This document shows, piece after piece, positions 16,725 through 26,486 of a DNA stretch of 64,000 nt. The position numbers and the translations under genes were made by a program. This DNA comes from SG-bin7 sp964498095 (lineage in GTDB: Bacteria; Bdellovibrionota; Bdellovibrionia; Bdellovibrionales; SG-bin7), in the NCBI GenBank assembly GCA_964498095.1, contig CAZCFY010000002.1, positions 165,727 to 229,726 of the forward strand, read 5' to 3'. The notes below the pieces were generated by a model that saw only the letters and a list, made by a program, of their open reading frames with translations, had not been told where the DNA came from and did no database searches. The stretch's first letter is position 1. Every line of letters begins with the position of its first letter.

Positions 16725-18400
16725 AGAAACTGCGGCTTATCTTCCTAAGTTTTATAATGGTAATGGCGGGTATGGTGAACGGCGCAAATATTTCTTTGCG
16801 GGCCATCTCTTCAGCCGAGGCTGCGCCCAAAAAGGCCGCTAAAAAGTCCGCGGGTAAAGCAAAAAAGGCGGCGGCGCAAAGTTCTGGCCAAACTGCTTCT
16901 TCTGACGAATCGGCGGCGCCCGCAAAACTTGATCCGGAAGAAGCCAAACAGCTTCGGGAAGCCTATAAATTAATTCGCGAGAGAAAATATGAAGCCGCCT
17001 CACAGCGACTTTACCGTTTAAGCCGTAACCCACTACTGCGGGATTATCGCGAAGAGTTGCGTTACAAATTAGGTCTTGTCCTCATGGAGATGGGACTTAA
17101 TCAGGTGGCCGCAGTTGAGTTCTTGCGGGTGGCGGTAAAGGGAAAAAGCAAATTTTTAAAACAAAGTTTAGAAAAGCTTTCTTTTGCGGCGGATTCCCTG
17201 AATTTTGATGTCTTATTAAATCTGGCAATTTCCAAAATCACGGTTGGGGATTTTCCGGCGATTCATAAGGACATGCTCTTTTATCGCATTGGTGAATTTC
17301 AGCTGAAGAAGAAGGATTATTTGGAGGCCGCTAAAAACTTTAACCGTGTCGATACAAACAGCCGCTACTTCTTCCGGGCTAAATATAGTCAGGCCGTGGC
17401 GCTGGCGGAAGATGGAAAGCCTGGGTTAGCCGCGCAAGCCTTTGAAGAAATCCTGCAAAACACGGGCAATAAGAATGTAACCGATCCGATCCGCGTGTCA
17501 GCGTTAATCGGAAAAGCCCGCGCTCTTTACCAGGAAAAGAAGTGGGAAGACGCTATAGCAACTTACCGCGAAGTCCCCCGAGATTCGAACGTTTGGCATG
17601 AAACTTTGTTTGAAGGCAGCTGGGCAATGCTCAGAGGCGCGAAGTTTCGTTCAGCATTAAGCAACTTTCAGTCTCTACACTCGCCCTTTTACGAAAATAA
17701 TTATCTTCCGGAATCCCTCGTATTAAGATCTATCGTATATCTCTATATCTGTAAGTTCGATGAGCTAAATAAAACGTTAGGATTATTTGAAAATGTATAC
17801 GGTCCGGTTCGGCGCAAAATTCTGCAATATCTTTCACGCCGTCCTGATCCGGCAAAAATTTACCAGGATTTTATGGCCGCCAGCGAAGGCCAAGGAGTAG
17901 CGCAAATTCCGATGCCAGCCGTACGCAAAATTGAAAAGGAATACGATTTTAGCCAAAACCAAAGTTATTTGGATAATCTAAATGCTGAGCTGGAAACCTT
18001 TGAGGGCTTAAGCTCAACATGGAAGGGCAGTCCCCTCGGAAAATATGCGCAAAAGTTAATAACTTTGAGGATTAAAAAGACGGAACGAAAACTGGGGTTG
18101 ATCATTAAGCGGCATTTATTTGAGGTTAAATCTGAATTGCGTGATTTCTTTGAGCAGGTGGGGTTCCTACAGCTTGAGGTCGTTAATTTACAAAAAGAAG
18201 AAGTGAAGAAAGAACTTTCTAAGAAAGACGAAGAAAAGGCCATGGAAGAAATGGGTATGCAGAAATCCCAGCTTGATAGGAACGTGGACAGAAAGTTCTT
18301 TATTCAGAATGGTTTTGAATACTGGCCGTTTCAAGGGGAGTATTGGCTGGATGAGCTTGGAAACTATCATTATCTAGGCGTATCTAGCTGTCAGAAATAG
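16721..18400 (+). CDS. Periplasmic TPR protein (GltC-like position)
   Basis: 559 residues. The N-terminus is a long signal sequence followed by a Lys/Ala-rich linker (~35-55), then helical repeats (~70-370) with TPR features ('AYKLIRERKYEAASQRLYRLS', 'GEFQLKKKDYLEAAKNFNRV', 'AIATYREVP') and a coiled-coil-prone, Lys/Glu-rich C-terminal part. TPR arrays mediate protein contacts. Position between the barrel genes and the giant TPR gene is the basis for comparison with GltC of the Myxococcus machine; sequence identity with GltC was not tested. Confidence 0.7.
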   Translation: MKKLRLIFLSFIMVMAGMVNGANISLRAISSAEAAPKKAAKKSAGKAKKAAAQSSGQTASSDESAAPAKLDPEEAKQLREAYKLIRERKYEAASQRLYRLSRNPLLRDYREELRYKLGLVLMEMGLNQVAAVEFLRVAVKGKSKFLKQSLEKLSFAADSLNFDVLLNLAISKITVGDFPAIHKDMLFYRIGEFQLKKKDYLEAAKNFNRVDTNSRYFFRAKYSQAVALAEDGKPGLAAQAFEEILQNTGNKNVTDPIRVSALIGKARALYQEKKWEDAIATYREVPRDSNVWHETLFEGSWAMLRGAKFRSALSNFQSLHSPFYENNYLPESLVLRSIVYLYICKFDELNKTLGLFENVYGPVRRKILQYLSRRPDPAKIYQDFMAASEGQGVAQIPMPAVRKIEKEYDFSQNQSYLDNLNAELETFEGLSSTWKGSPLGKYAQKLITLRIKKTERKLGLIIKRHLFEVKSELRDFFEQVGFLQLEVVNLQKEEVKKELSKKDEEKAMEEMGMQKSQLDRNVDRKFFIQNGFEYWPFQGEYWLDELGNYHYLGVSSCQK

Positions 18401-18408
18401 GATTAAAG

Positions 18409-21400
18409 ATGCGTTCGTTTGTATTGGTATTTATTTTATCTTCTACTTGCGCGGTGCTTGCGGCCGAGAAAAAGTCCAATATTCGCGAGTCTACCATTGG
18501 CGACGTTTTAAAGCGCACGAGTGGCAAATCAACTTCCGTTGAAAAAAAGGGTAGCGATATTCCTAAATCCACGGAAGCGGCCTTCGAAAGAAATCTTCCG
18601 ATCAATTTAGAATCGGTAAAACCTCCGCGCAACAGTGACGTCTACCGCATCGAAGGTGATGGTAAAGAAGTTGAGTACGAAAAATTAACGGATAAAGGGA
18701 TCAAGAATCTTTACACCCTTGTTAATAAATTCAAGAACAGCCCCAATCGCGGCGAGTTATGGGTGCGTCTAGCCGAAGCCTATGTCGAGAAAGCGAAGCT
18801 TGTTAAATTTCGCAAATATCGGGAATACGAACAGAAAATAGACGACTTTGAAAATAAAAAAACTAAGGTTAAGCCGGTTCTGGATTTGGGCGAAGCGCGC
18901 GAATACAACCAGCAGGCGATCAATCTTTATAAATTATTTCTGGCCGACTTTCCAAAAGATAAAAAGGTTTCGCAGGTATTGTTTTTCTTGGGTTACAACT
19001 TTTACGAGTTAGGCCGGGAAGACGAAGGTGCGAAGTACTATAAAATACTTGCCGATAAATATACGAAAAGCGCGTATCTAGATGAATCAACGTTTGCCCT
19101 GGGCGACTATTATTTCGAAAAAAACCGCTGGAAGGATGCCCTTAAATATTATGCGCGCCTGATCGATAAAAAAGAGAGCCGCCATTATTTGTTGGCCCTC
19201 TACAAATCCGCATGGTGTAAATACCGTCTTGGGGACTCGCGAGCCGCCTTGCGTGGCATGGAAGTCGTTTACATCGAAAGTCGCCGATCGAAGAGCGAAG
19301 AAACAGAGGCTGGTCCTAAAGTAAATTCCGTGCGTTTGGCTTCCGAGTCGTTACGTGACATCGTGCCGTTTTATGCCGAAATCGGTGATTCGAAGCAGGC
19401 CGAAAATTATTTCGAGCGCCTCGTGGGTGCGGGGAAAGCCGCAAACCGCATGATGGAGAAGTTAGCTTATATTTATTCATCGCGCGGAAATATAGAAGGC
19501 GCGATGACTCTCTTTAAACGTCTTATCCAAATTGAACCCCTATCACCAAAAGCCTTTGATTACCAATACCAAATTGTTTCTAGCTATTCGTCGGCTGGTA
19601 AAGGCGCGGTTTTTAAACGTGAACTTTATGATTGGATAACTCTCTACGCCGCAAATTCCGAGTGGGCGCAGGCCAACCGTAAAGATGAAAAGCTATTAGC
19701 TGAAGCCTATGAGCGCCGCGAGCGAACTCTAAGAAACTATGTTTTACAGCAGCATGCGGCCGCCAAGCAGTCGAAAAATGAAGACGGGCGGGCGCGTACA
19801 TTGGAGTGGTATAAACTTTATCTGCGGGCGTTTGAGTCGGCACCCCAAGTTTCGGACATGCACTTTTACTACGGCGAACTATTATATGACGTAAAAGATT
19901 ACCAGGCGGCTTCAGTCGAATACAATTGGGTATTACAAAATGACGAGAAAAGTAAATACTATAAGGACGCGTTAATCAACGTGATCGCGTCTCTAGAAAA
20001 ATTACTACCATCCCAGCAGCAGCTGTTAGCTAAGCGGGATAAAATGGGCCCTGACTTCGTTGACCAGATTCCGCTGTCACCACAGTTCGCAACTTTTACG
20101 GCGACGGCGAAAAAGTTTATTCAAAAATATCCCCAAGATGCGCGTAGTGCTGACCTAGAGTTTAAAGTCGCGCAGATTTACTATTTGCATAATTACTTTA
20201 AAGAGTCGATTGACGCTTTTGAGCCCATTATTAAGCGCGCTCCTAAGTCACAAGCTGGTCAAGACGCGATAAGCTTTGTGTTAGATATGTATTCCCGCCG
20301 CAAGGACTATGTGGGTCTAAAAAAGGTTTCAGAAATCTTGATGGACAATCCGGATGTGGCGAGTTCTCCTATTGGCGGGCAATTAAAGCGCATTTTAGTT
20401 AACACTAAATTTAAAAACGCGGAGATGCTCTTAAAAGATCCCAAAAATCTCTACGCGTCGGGTGAGGCTTTCGAAAAATTTGCCAATGAAAACAAAAATT
20501 CCGAGCTAGCGGTTAAAGCGCAATACAACGCCGCTTACAGTTACAAAAAGGCCCGCGCCGTGGGTCCGGCGCTAAAAATGTACGAGGCGCTTTTAGCCAA
20601 TCCGGACCGCTCGCCGGAGTCGATGAAGTTAAAAGCGGAAGCCGCAAAGGAACTCCCACCGCTTTATCAGCAACTTGGAAAATACGTGCAAGCAGCAAAG
20701 GCTTACGAGCAGTACGCGAATGCCAATCCAAACTCTGAGTTTGCCGCCAACTATTTCTTTAATGCCGCCGTCATTTGGGACGGCTATGGCTTTTGGGATA
20801 ACGCCATCCGCGACTATGAACAATACGAAAAGCGCGAACGTAAAGGCGCTGACCGCATAGAGGCGGCCTATTACATGGGAGAAATATCGCGTAAGCGCGG
20901 TGCTTTTTCTAAGGCGGCTCAGTATTACGAAAAATACGTTTCTGGCCCGGCCACCAATAAGGAGCGGATCGTTGAAGTGCATTTTAAACTTTACGAAATC
21001 GCGGAAAAGATGGGAAATAAAGCCGCCATTGCGCGCTGGCGTGACCGCACTATTTCCGTCCAAAGAAATTTTGCGCAAAGCGAGCGTGGCGTGGGCGCAA
21101 AATATGCCGCCGAGGCCAAGTTCTCGCAGCTAAAAGATATTTCGGATCAGATTAAGTCTATTTCGCTTCCGGCAAATGATAAAAAGCAAGCGGATGGAAT
21201 TAAGCAGAAATTAGCTCTCATCGAGAAACTTAAGAATGAAATCGTCCAAGTATTAAGATTTGCCTCTGGTCATCAGATTGTGGCGTCTTATACGACCTTG
21301 GCGCTTGCCTATGCTGACACCGCTTACAAAATTAAGACAGCGCCGCTCCCGCCGGGACTTCGCGCTCTTAACAAGGAACAAATTGGACAATATCAAGCCA

Positions 21401-21603
21401 AGGTCGCCGAAGTTTACGTGACTCCGCTGGAGCAAAAGGCATTGGAAAATTTTAACTTGGCAGTGCAAAACGCTAACGACTTGGATGTTTATGATGACTA
21501 CGTTATTGCCGCAAGAAAAAATTTAGCAAAAGTGAATCCACAGTTTAAATTCGTTAACGCTAAAATTAAACCCAGCGCGGTTGTGGATTCAATGGGGCTT
21601 TAA
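18409..21603 (+). CDS. Giant periplasmic TPR protein (AgmU/GltD-like)
   Basis: 1064 residues with a cleavable signal peptide ('VFILSSTCAVLAA', ~1-19) and many TPR-type helical repeats from ~95 to ~870, for example 'VLFFLGYNFYELGREDEGAKYYK', 'ALYKSAWCKYRLGDSRAALRG' and 'KAAQYYEKYV'. The C-terminal ~180 residues are helical. In Myxococcus the large periplasmic TPR protein GltD/AgmU bridges the inner-membrane motor and the outer-membrane parts; size, export signal and neighbours fit the same role here. Starts 8 bases after the previous gene with AGGA upstream, and ends directly against the next. Confidence 0.75.
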   Translation: MRSFVLVFILSSTCAVLAAEKKSNIRESTIGDVLKRTSGKSTSVEKKGSDIPKSTEAAFERNLPINLESVKPPRNSDVYRIEGDGKEVEYEKLTDKGIKNLYTLVNKFKNSPNRGELWVRLAEAYVEKAKLVKFRKYREYEQKIDDFENKKTKVKPVLDLGEAREYNQQAINLYKLFLADFPKDKKVSQVLFFLGYNFYELGREDEGAKYYKILADKYTKSAYLDESTFALGDYYFEKNRWKDALKYYARLIDKKESRHYLLALYKSAWCKYRLGDSRAALRGMEVVYIESRRSKSEETEAGPKVNSVRLASESLRDIVPFYAEIGDSKQAENYFERLVGAGKAANRMMEKLAYIYSSRGNIEGAMTLFKRLIQIEPLSPKAFDYQYQIVSSYSSAGKGAVFKRELYDWITLYAANSEWAQANRKDEKLLAEAYERRERTLRNYVLQQHAAAKQSKNEDGRARTLEWYKLYLRAFESAPQVSDMHFYYGELLYDVKDYQAASVEYNWVLQNDEKSKYYKDALINVIASLEKLLPSQQQLLAKRDKMGPDFVDQIPLSPQFATFTATAKKFIQKYPQDARSADLEFKVAQIYYLHNYFKESIDAFEPIIKRAPKSQAGQDAISFVLDMYSRRKDYVGLKKVSEILMDNPDVASSPIGGQLKRILVNTKFKNAEMLLKDPKNLYASGEAFEKFANENKNSELAVKAQYNAAYSYKKARAVGPALKMYEALLANPDRSPESMKLKAEAAKELPPLYQQLGKYVQAAKAYEQYANANPNSEFAANYFFNAAVIWDGYGFWDNAIRDYEQYEKRERKGADRIEAAYYMGEISRKRGAFSKAAQYYEKYVSGPATNKERIVEVHFKLYEIAEKMGNKAAIARWRDRTISVQRNFAQSERGVGAKYAAEAKFSQLKDISDQIKSISLPANDKKQADGIKQKLALIEKLKNEIVQVLRFASGHQIVASYTTLALAYADTAYKIKTAPLPPGLRALNKEQIGQYQAKVAEVYVTPLEQKALENFNLAVQNANDLDVYDDYVIAARKNLAKVNPQFKFVNAKIKPSAVVDSMGL

Positions 21604-22437
21604 ATGAAGATGAAATTTTGGATTTTTCTTATTGTTGCAAGTTTTGCTCTGGGTTGTGCGTCGGGACGCAAATCCGATAAAAAGGGCGATATCGAAGATG
21701 GTTCGCTTAGTCAGGAGAGCGATGACGATGCTCTTTTAGACGGACTTAACACGGAACAACAACGGTCCTCTCCCAAGGAATTGGAAACTAAATATCAAAA
21801 AATTGCACAGGCTTTAAAGACCAAGAGTGAAAAAGATCTTTTGGATAGCGCCTCATTAATTTTGTTCGAAGATCCTGATGACGTAAAAACTTTAAATGCT
21901 CTAGCTCTATTTTATATTAACCGCGGTAAACTCGGACTCGCAAAACAATACCTCGCCCGCGCTCTTAAAAAAGGCGCTAATGAACCGGGGGTTCAAAATA
22001 ATTTAGGAATTGTTCTGGCAGCCGAAGGAAATCAGGACGACGCTATCACGGCATTTAAGAAGGCTTTGTCCGCCGATAGCGGGAATGTTGCGGCGGCAAC
22101 AAATCTCGGGCTGATTTATGCGAAATACGGTGCCTACAACAAAGCTTTGCCACTCCTTGAACGGGCGTATGATGCAAATAAATCCGATGTGAATGTGGCC
22201 ACCGCCTACGCGGTAACTCTGCGCGGGACAGGAAGTGCTTCTGACGCCGCTAGGATATACAAAAGTCTAGTTGTAAACAGCGATGATATGGCCATGTTGA
22301 TGGATTATGCCGAAATGTTGGCTTACGAACTTAAGTCGGATTCGGAAGCGCGCACAGTTTTAAATAAAATTCGCTTCCTAGATCCACGTGGAGAAATTGT
22401 AGACAGAGTGATTCAATTAGAGCGACAATTGAAGTAA
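21604..22437 (+). CDS. TPR lipoprotein (AglT/GltE-like)
   Basis: 277 residues. Type II signal peptide with lipobox 'ALGC' (Cys18); the mature part starts with a charged Ser/Asp-rich linker, then TPRs from ~85 ('ALALFYINRGKLGLAKQYLARALKKG', 'LGIVLAAEGNQDDAITAFKKAL', 'LGLIYAKYGAYNKALPLLERAYD'). Residues after Cys are Ala-Ser, which in E. coli rules would allow sorting to the outer membrane. An outer-membrane TPR lipoprotein next to a giant TPR protein is the AglT/GltE arrangement. ATG begins immediately after the previous stop. Confidence 0.8.
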   Translation: MKMKFWIFLIVASFALGCASGRKSDKKGDIEDGSLSQESDDDALLDGLNTEQQRSSPKELETKYQKIAQALKTKSEKDLLDSASLILFEDPDDVKTLNALALFYINRGKLGLAKQYLARALKKGANEPGVQNNLGIVLAAEGNQDDAITAFKKALSADSGNVAAATNLGLIYAKYGAYNKALPLLERAYDANKSDVNVATAYAVTLRGTGSASDAARIYKSLVVNSDDMAMLMDYAEMLAYELKSDSEARTVLNKIRFLDPRGEIVDRVIQLERQLK

Positions 22438-22469
22438 CTCTTAGAAATGACTGTAGAAAGGAAAATCTC

Positions 22470-22751
22470 ATGCGACTGTTGAAGCCTCTTGTGGCACTGC
22501 TAGTCTTGGTATCGCAACTGATATCAATGCCAGTCGCATTTTCTCAGGATAAAAAAGCTCAGCAAAAAAAGACGACCACCCTGGATTTCGAAGATGAACT
22601 TGTTGAGGGTGAATATAAAAAGCCTGAATTATTTTACCTATTGCAGAGAAAGCAATTTAATTTCAAACGTCTGATTAAACTTCGAAAAGATTTTATTCCG
22701 GAGATGAAACAGACATATCATGATGTAGGTGTTTCGGAGGGCAGTAAATAA
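22470..22751 (+). CDS. Small secreted protein of the Agl/Glt-like operon (GltF position)
   Basis: 93 residues: signal peptide (~1-25, ending 'VAFSQD'), then a Lys/Gln-rich stretch and a charged C-terminal half rich in Lys, Leu and Phe. No known domain. It sits between the TPR lipoprotein and the FHA/TonB-like gene, the place occupied by small gltF in the myxobacterial set; the homology is positional inference. AAAGGAAA upstream is an adequate SD. Its TAA stop overlaps the next ATG by one base. Confidence 0.6.
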   Translation: MRLLKPLVALLVLVSQLISMPVAFSQDKKAQQKKTTTLDFEDELVEGEYKKPELFYLLQRKQFNFKRLIKLRKDFIPEMKQTYHDVGVSEGSK

Positions 22752-24706
22752 TGCAGACGCTCCTCTTCCGGGTTTATCTGGGCAAAGAAATTGTACAAGT
22801 AAAGCAATTTAATAAAGATCAAGTTGTTATAGGCCGAAATCCTGATTTGGATATTGTTCTTAATAACGACGCTATTGCCCCCATCCACGCTTTAATAGAA
22901 AGACGTGAGATTGGCGTTTATCTTTGTGATCTGGGATCAGAAAGCGGCATTCTTTATCAGGGACAGAAGGTTTTAGACGTACCGATAAAGCACGGCGACG
23001 AATTCACTGTTGGGCAATTTACAATTCAGTTTTACGAAGGATTGCCGAAACCAAAGTCGCCTCCTGGCGGTATGCCCGAAGCACCAAGCGCACCGGCTGC
23101 TCCAGCGTATATTCCGACAAAGCCAGCAATGCCAACAATGCCGACGCCTCCGCCGCAAGCCGAAAAGACACCCGATTACTCGTCGCCCGGAGCGAGTTAT
23201 TCCTCGCCAAGCAAAGGCACTTTTCTTCCTGCAGCCTCTTTTAAAAATACCAGCGAAATTCTTACCCCCTCTGCGGGTGTCGTAGTTGAGGTCGCTGTCA
23301 CATGGCGTGAACGCGTAATTAATACTTATCACTTCCGGGAAAAAATGGTCGTTACCGCCGGCTACGATGCGGAAAGTACCGTTAAGCTGCCGCCAATTAA
23401 CCCCGCGTTTAAATTAATTCCAATTCTAGCTATAGATTCGCAAATTTCTATTCTGCTTTTCCCCGGAATGACCGGCGAGCTTTTTAATGCCCAAAAGAAT
23501 GGGAAGAACTTCGAGCAGCTTCAGCGCGAAGGTCGCATTTCTCAAGGCACCGATGGCCGCTCATTTTTCTTAGCGCAAAAGGAACTCGTAAAAATAGATA
23601 TTCCCGGTACCGAGCTTAGTCTGTGGGTGCGTTACGTACCAGAAACACCCAAAGCCGACATGTTGCCCTGGTTTGATTTTTCTCCGGCAGAATTTACGGC
23701 TCTAATTGTTTCTGTAGTCGCCTCTTTATTGATGTATATTTACACTCAGACCTTTGTTCCTGAAGAGGAGGTGCTCGAGGACGAGACGGAACGTATCGCT
23801 ACCTTCCAGGTACCAAAACAGAAAATGCCCGTGGCTCCCATGATTGATAATCCGACGCCGGTCCCCGCGCCCGTAGAGAAGGTGGCGCCGAAGCCAAAAA
23901 CGTCAGTAGCTAAAGCCGAAAATAAAGCGACTCAGGCTAAAGCGGGAAGTCCCGCCGAAGTGGCGCCAAAGCCAAAAGATAATGATAAGAAACCGGTACT
24001 TACTTCTGTAAAACCGACACCAGCGAAATCTCGTGGAACGGTTACAAATCCCGGGGGTTCTTCTGAGCCAAAACCAAAACCAGCGCCAGATATTTCGAAA
24101 ATGGGATTATTTGCCGACGCCGGTGCCTTGAAGAGTTTAGAAAAAAGTAAAGACACCGGAACATTAACCGAAGTAGGAAGTGCTGCCGCCGCCGAAGCGG
24201 GTGAACGTGGTAATAAGCCCGGTGCTGGGCTGAATGTCGCTGCGACGAAAGCGGGTCCAGGCGGTAGTGGAATCGCGCCCATTGGTATTAAAGGTGTTGG
24301 TGTCAACACTCCCGGTGGTCTCGGAAAATCTACCGGCGGTTTAGGCAGTGGAATTTCAAAAAGTAATGCGACGATCGTTCCCGGCGGCGAAGGTGAATCC
24401 ATCGGCGCGGGGATGGATAAAGAGGCCATTCGGCGCGTCGTACGTGAACATATTAATGATCTTAGAACTTGTTACGAGCAGGAGCTTAACCGTGACCCCA
24501 ATTTATCGGGTAAGCTCGTGCTGCAATGGGAAATTAAAGAAGGCGGCCGTGTAGGCAAGGTGTCGGCAGTTAACCGCGGCGACACGATTCGAAATCAAAA
24601 AGTCATCCGCTGTTGTCAAAACGTTCTTGCGGAATGGCGTTTTCCGGAGCCGCCAGCGGGTATGGTAGGAATAGTAGTTTATCCATTTATTTTTCAATCA
24701 AATTAA
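22751..24706 (+). CDS. FHA-domain/TonB-like trans-envelope protein (AgmX/PglI/GltG-like)
   Basis: 651 residues. Cytosolic FHA domain (~1-98; 'VIGRNPDLDIVLNN', 'IHALIERR', 'GSESGILYQG'), Pro-rich linker, a second cytosolic beta-rich domain (~160-300), one membrane helix (~318-337), a long Pro/Lys- then Gly-rich periplasmic linker, and a C-terminal domain (~565-651; 'HINDLRTCYEQELNRDPNLSGKL') of the AgmX/PglI type, TonB-like. It could thus connect a phosphorylated cytosolic partner to the periplasmic TPR proteins across the inner membrane. It directly precedes the proton channel genes, as expected for a motor coupling subunit. Confidence 0.82.
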   Translation: MQTLLFRVYLGKEIVQVKQFNKDQVVIGRNPDLDIVLNNDAIAPIHALIERREIGVYLCDLGSESGILYQGQKVLDVPIKHGDEFTVGQFTIQFYEGLPKPKSPPGGMPEAPSAPAAPAYIPTKPAMPTMPTPPPQAEKTPDYSSPGASYSSPSKGTFLPAASFKNTSEILTPSAGVVVEVAVTWRERVINTYHFREKMVVTAGYDAESTVKLPPINPAFKLIPILAIDSQISILLFPGMTGELFNAQKNGKNFEQLQREGRISQGTDGRSFFLAQKELVKIDIPGTELSLWVRYVPETPKADMLPWFDFSPAEFTALIVSVVASLLMYIYTQTFVPEEEVLEDETERIATFQVPKQKMPVAPMIDNPTPVPAPVEKVAPKPKTSVAKAENKATQAKAGSPAEVAPKPKDNDKKPVLTSVKPTPAKSRGTVTNPGGSSEPKPKPAPDISKMGLFADAGALKSLEKSKDTGTLTEVGSAAAAEAGERGNKPGAGLNVAATKAGPGGSGIAPIGIKGVGVNTPGGLGKSTGGLGSGISKSNATIVPGGEGESIGAGMDKEAIRRVVREHINDLRTCYEQELNRDPNLSGKLVLQWEIKEGGRVGKVSAVNRGDTIRNQKVIRCCQNVLAEWRFPEPPAGMVGIVVYPFIFQSN

Positions 24707-24724
24707 TTGAGCAAGGAGGCAATT

Positions 24725-25417
24725 GTGCCAGAACAACAGCAAACTACAGCGACAACGCAACAACCAGTAGAAAACCACTGGTCTGTTTCGAAAGCGTTTT
24801 CCGAGGGGGGACCAGCGATGTATGGCATTGCCATCATCGGCATTCTAACGATCGCTATCGTGGTCGGGCGTTTACAAGCTCTATCGCGTCTAGTGATTAA
24901 CAAACAACAGTTTAACGAAACTTTGTTTGGAATGATCGTTAGCGGTCAATTACGTCAAGCTATCACTTTTTGTGACAGCCGTTTGACGCCGCTTACTGCC
25001 ACGATGAAGGCGGGATTAATCCAAGCGTTGAACAAACGTAGCGACGAAGAAATTCAAGTCGCGATGGATTCCGTAGTACTTCGTGAAACACCAAAATTGG
25101 AAGGCTGGGTAGGTTTCTTGGCCGTATTTGGTAACTTAGCGACATTAACGGGACTGTTAGGTACGGTTTCGGGTATGATCACTTCGTTCCAGTCGGTTTA
25201 CCAAGAAAAAGACGCCGTTAAAAAAGCCGAATTACTTTCTCGCGGTATTGCCGAAGCGTTAAACTGTACGGCCTTTGGTCTGTTGGTAGCGATCGTAGCG
25301 ATTCTTTGTTACGGTTATTTCCAAATGAAGATCAGCCGGGCTACTAACGACATGGTAGAGAGTAGCATGAGTCTTATGAATTTAGTGGCGTCGAATAGAG
25401 ATAAAATTCGAGACTAA
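24725..25417 (+). CDS. MotA/TolQ/ExbB-family proton channel protein (AglR-like)
   Basis: 230 residues with three predicted membrane helices: one near the start ('MYGIAIIGILTIAIVVG') and two in the conserved C-terminal half ('FGNLATLTGLLGTVSGMITSF' and 'AFGLLVAIVAILCYGYF'). This is the TolQ signature arrangement. With two TolR-type partners following, it would form a proton-driven motor stator. I chose the GTG at 24725 because AAGGAGG is six bases upstream; a TTG at 24707 is in frame but unsupported. Confidence 0.93.
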   Translation: MPEQQQTTATTQQPVENHWSVSKAFSEGGPAMYGIAIIGILTIAIVVGRLQALSRLVINKQQFNETLFGMIVSGQLRQAITFCDSRLTPLTATMKAGLIQALNKRSDEEIQVAMDSVVLRETPKLEGWVGFLAVFGNLATLTGLLGTVSGMITSFQSVYQEKDAVKKAELLSRGIAEALNCTAFGLLVAIVAILCYGYFQMKISRATNDMVESSMSLMNLVASNRDKIRD

Positions 25418-25426
25418 GAGGAATTT

Positions 25427-25888
25427 ATGGCAAGCGTAGATACCGGGGGCGATGGCCCAAACGTAGAAGTCAATATCGTACCGTTCATCGATTTGATGAG
25501 CGTGTTGATTACCTTCTTGCTTTTGACTGCCGTTTGGACGCAGGTATCTATGATTCAAATCGGTAGTTCACTCTATGCCAAACAACAAGACCAGAGTGAA
25601 CAGCCGAAGCCGGAAGAGGACAAAGTTTTACGCCTGGATATTGGCAAAGATGGTTATAAATTACGTTTTGGTAATAAGGAATTTAAGTTTCCAAAACTCA
25701 AAGGTGAATACGACAGGAAAGCATTAAAGGCATCATTGAAGACAATTAAAGAAGAAAACCCGGAAAAAAAAGATGCCATGATTTCAGTTAATGAAACGTT
25801 GGATTTTGAAGTTTTTATTCAAGGAATGGATATTTTATTGGGAGAGCGATTTCCTAATATTGGAGTTGTCACGGGAGATATTAAATAA
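25427..25888 (+). CDS. ExbD/TolR-family protein (first copy, AglQ/AglS-like)
   Basis: 153 residues: short cytosolic start, one membrane helix with the essential Asp ('NIVPFIDLMSVLITFLLL'), and a periplasmic domain ending '...VTGDIK'. The helix Asp carries protons in ExbD/TolR/MotB motors. GAGGAA precedes the ATG. The stop and the next ATG overlap by one base (TAATG), so the two TolR-like chains are probably made in fixed ratio. Confidence 0.92.
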   Translation: MASVDTGGDGPNVEVNIVPFIDLMSVLITFLLLTAVWTQVSMIQIGSSLYAKQQDQSEQPKPEEDKVLRLDIGKDGYKLRFGNKEFKFPKLKGEYDRKALKASLKTIKEENPEKKDAMISVNETLDFEVFIQGMDILLGERFPNIGVVTGDIK

Positions 25889-26472
25889 TGCCTATACATG
25901 CACCCGGCTACCGGCCAAGATATCGTAAAGTTTTTAAAAGATCTGGCAAGCGCCGATTGATGGCCGAACTGTCACTGACGGCGATGGTGGATATGTTTAC
26001 GGTGTTAACGATCTTTCTTTTACAGAACTATAATATCACGGGCGCGATCATCGAAATTCCCAGTGAAGTGGTACTGCCACCCGCCGCGCAAATCAAGGAG
26101 CTAAAGCCAGCCCACGTTGTGATCCTTACGCAAAAACAATTACTTTTTAACAATAAAAAAATCGCAACTCTCACGGATATTCAAAACGAAGAAAGGTGGA
26201 TGATTCCCAAGCTTTATGACGCGTTAAAAGTCGCCATCGAAAAAAAGAGAATCGAGATGGAAAAAAAAGGTCTCTTAACCGAAGTTAAAGAAGACATGGA
26301 AAAAGAGAAAAACGCGCCGGAATCAAAAGCTAAAAACGCCTTTGCAAAAGTGACGGTAGAGGCTGATAAGGGAATTGATTTTCTAACAGTAAAAAAAGTA
26401 ATGTATACGGTAACTGAAGCGGGCGGCCGGGAAATCAATTTTGCCGTCGTACGCGTGGCGCCAGAAGAGTAA
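25888..26472 (+). CDS. ExbD/TolR-family protein (second copy, AglQ/AglS-like)
   Basis: 194 residues: basic start (Arg/Lys-rich, ~5-27), one membrane helix with Asp ('LSLTAMVDMFTVLTIFLLQNY'), and a periplasmic domain with an unusually Lys/Glu-rich helical insert (~110-150). Differs clearly from the first copy, as AglQ and AglS differ in Myxococcus, where TolQ + two TolR-like proteins form the gliding motor. Last gene of the operon. It faces the PilZ gene convergently across 14 bases; no strong terminator is visible. Confidence 0.92.
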   Translation: MPIHAPGYRPRYRKVFKRSGKRRLMAELSLTAMVDMFTVLTIFLLQNYNITGAIIEIPSEVVLPPAAQIKELKPAHVVILTQKQLLFNNKKIATLTDIQNEERWMIPKLYDALKVAIEKKRIEMEKKGLLTEVKEDMEKEKNAPESKAKNAFAKVTVEADKGIDFLTVKKVMYTVTEAGGREINFAVVRVAPEE

Positions 26473-26486
26473 GCCAGAAGCTTAAA

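Noticed and set aside
23932..24429. 165-codon Pro/Ala-rich open frame on the minus strand
   Set aside because: It is the complement of the Gly/Pro/Lys-rich linker of the FHA/TonB-like protein; composition and lack of a ribosome site mark it as a shadow.
24707..24724. TTG at 24707 as the start of the TolQ-like protein
   Set aside because: AAGGAGG is inside that stretch and is correctly spaced for the GTG at 24725.
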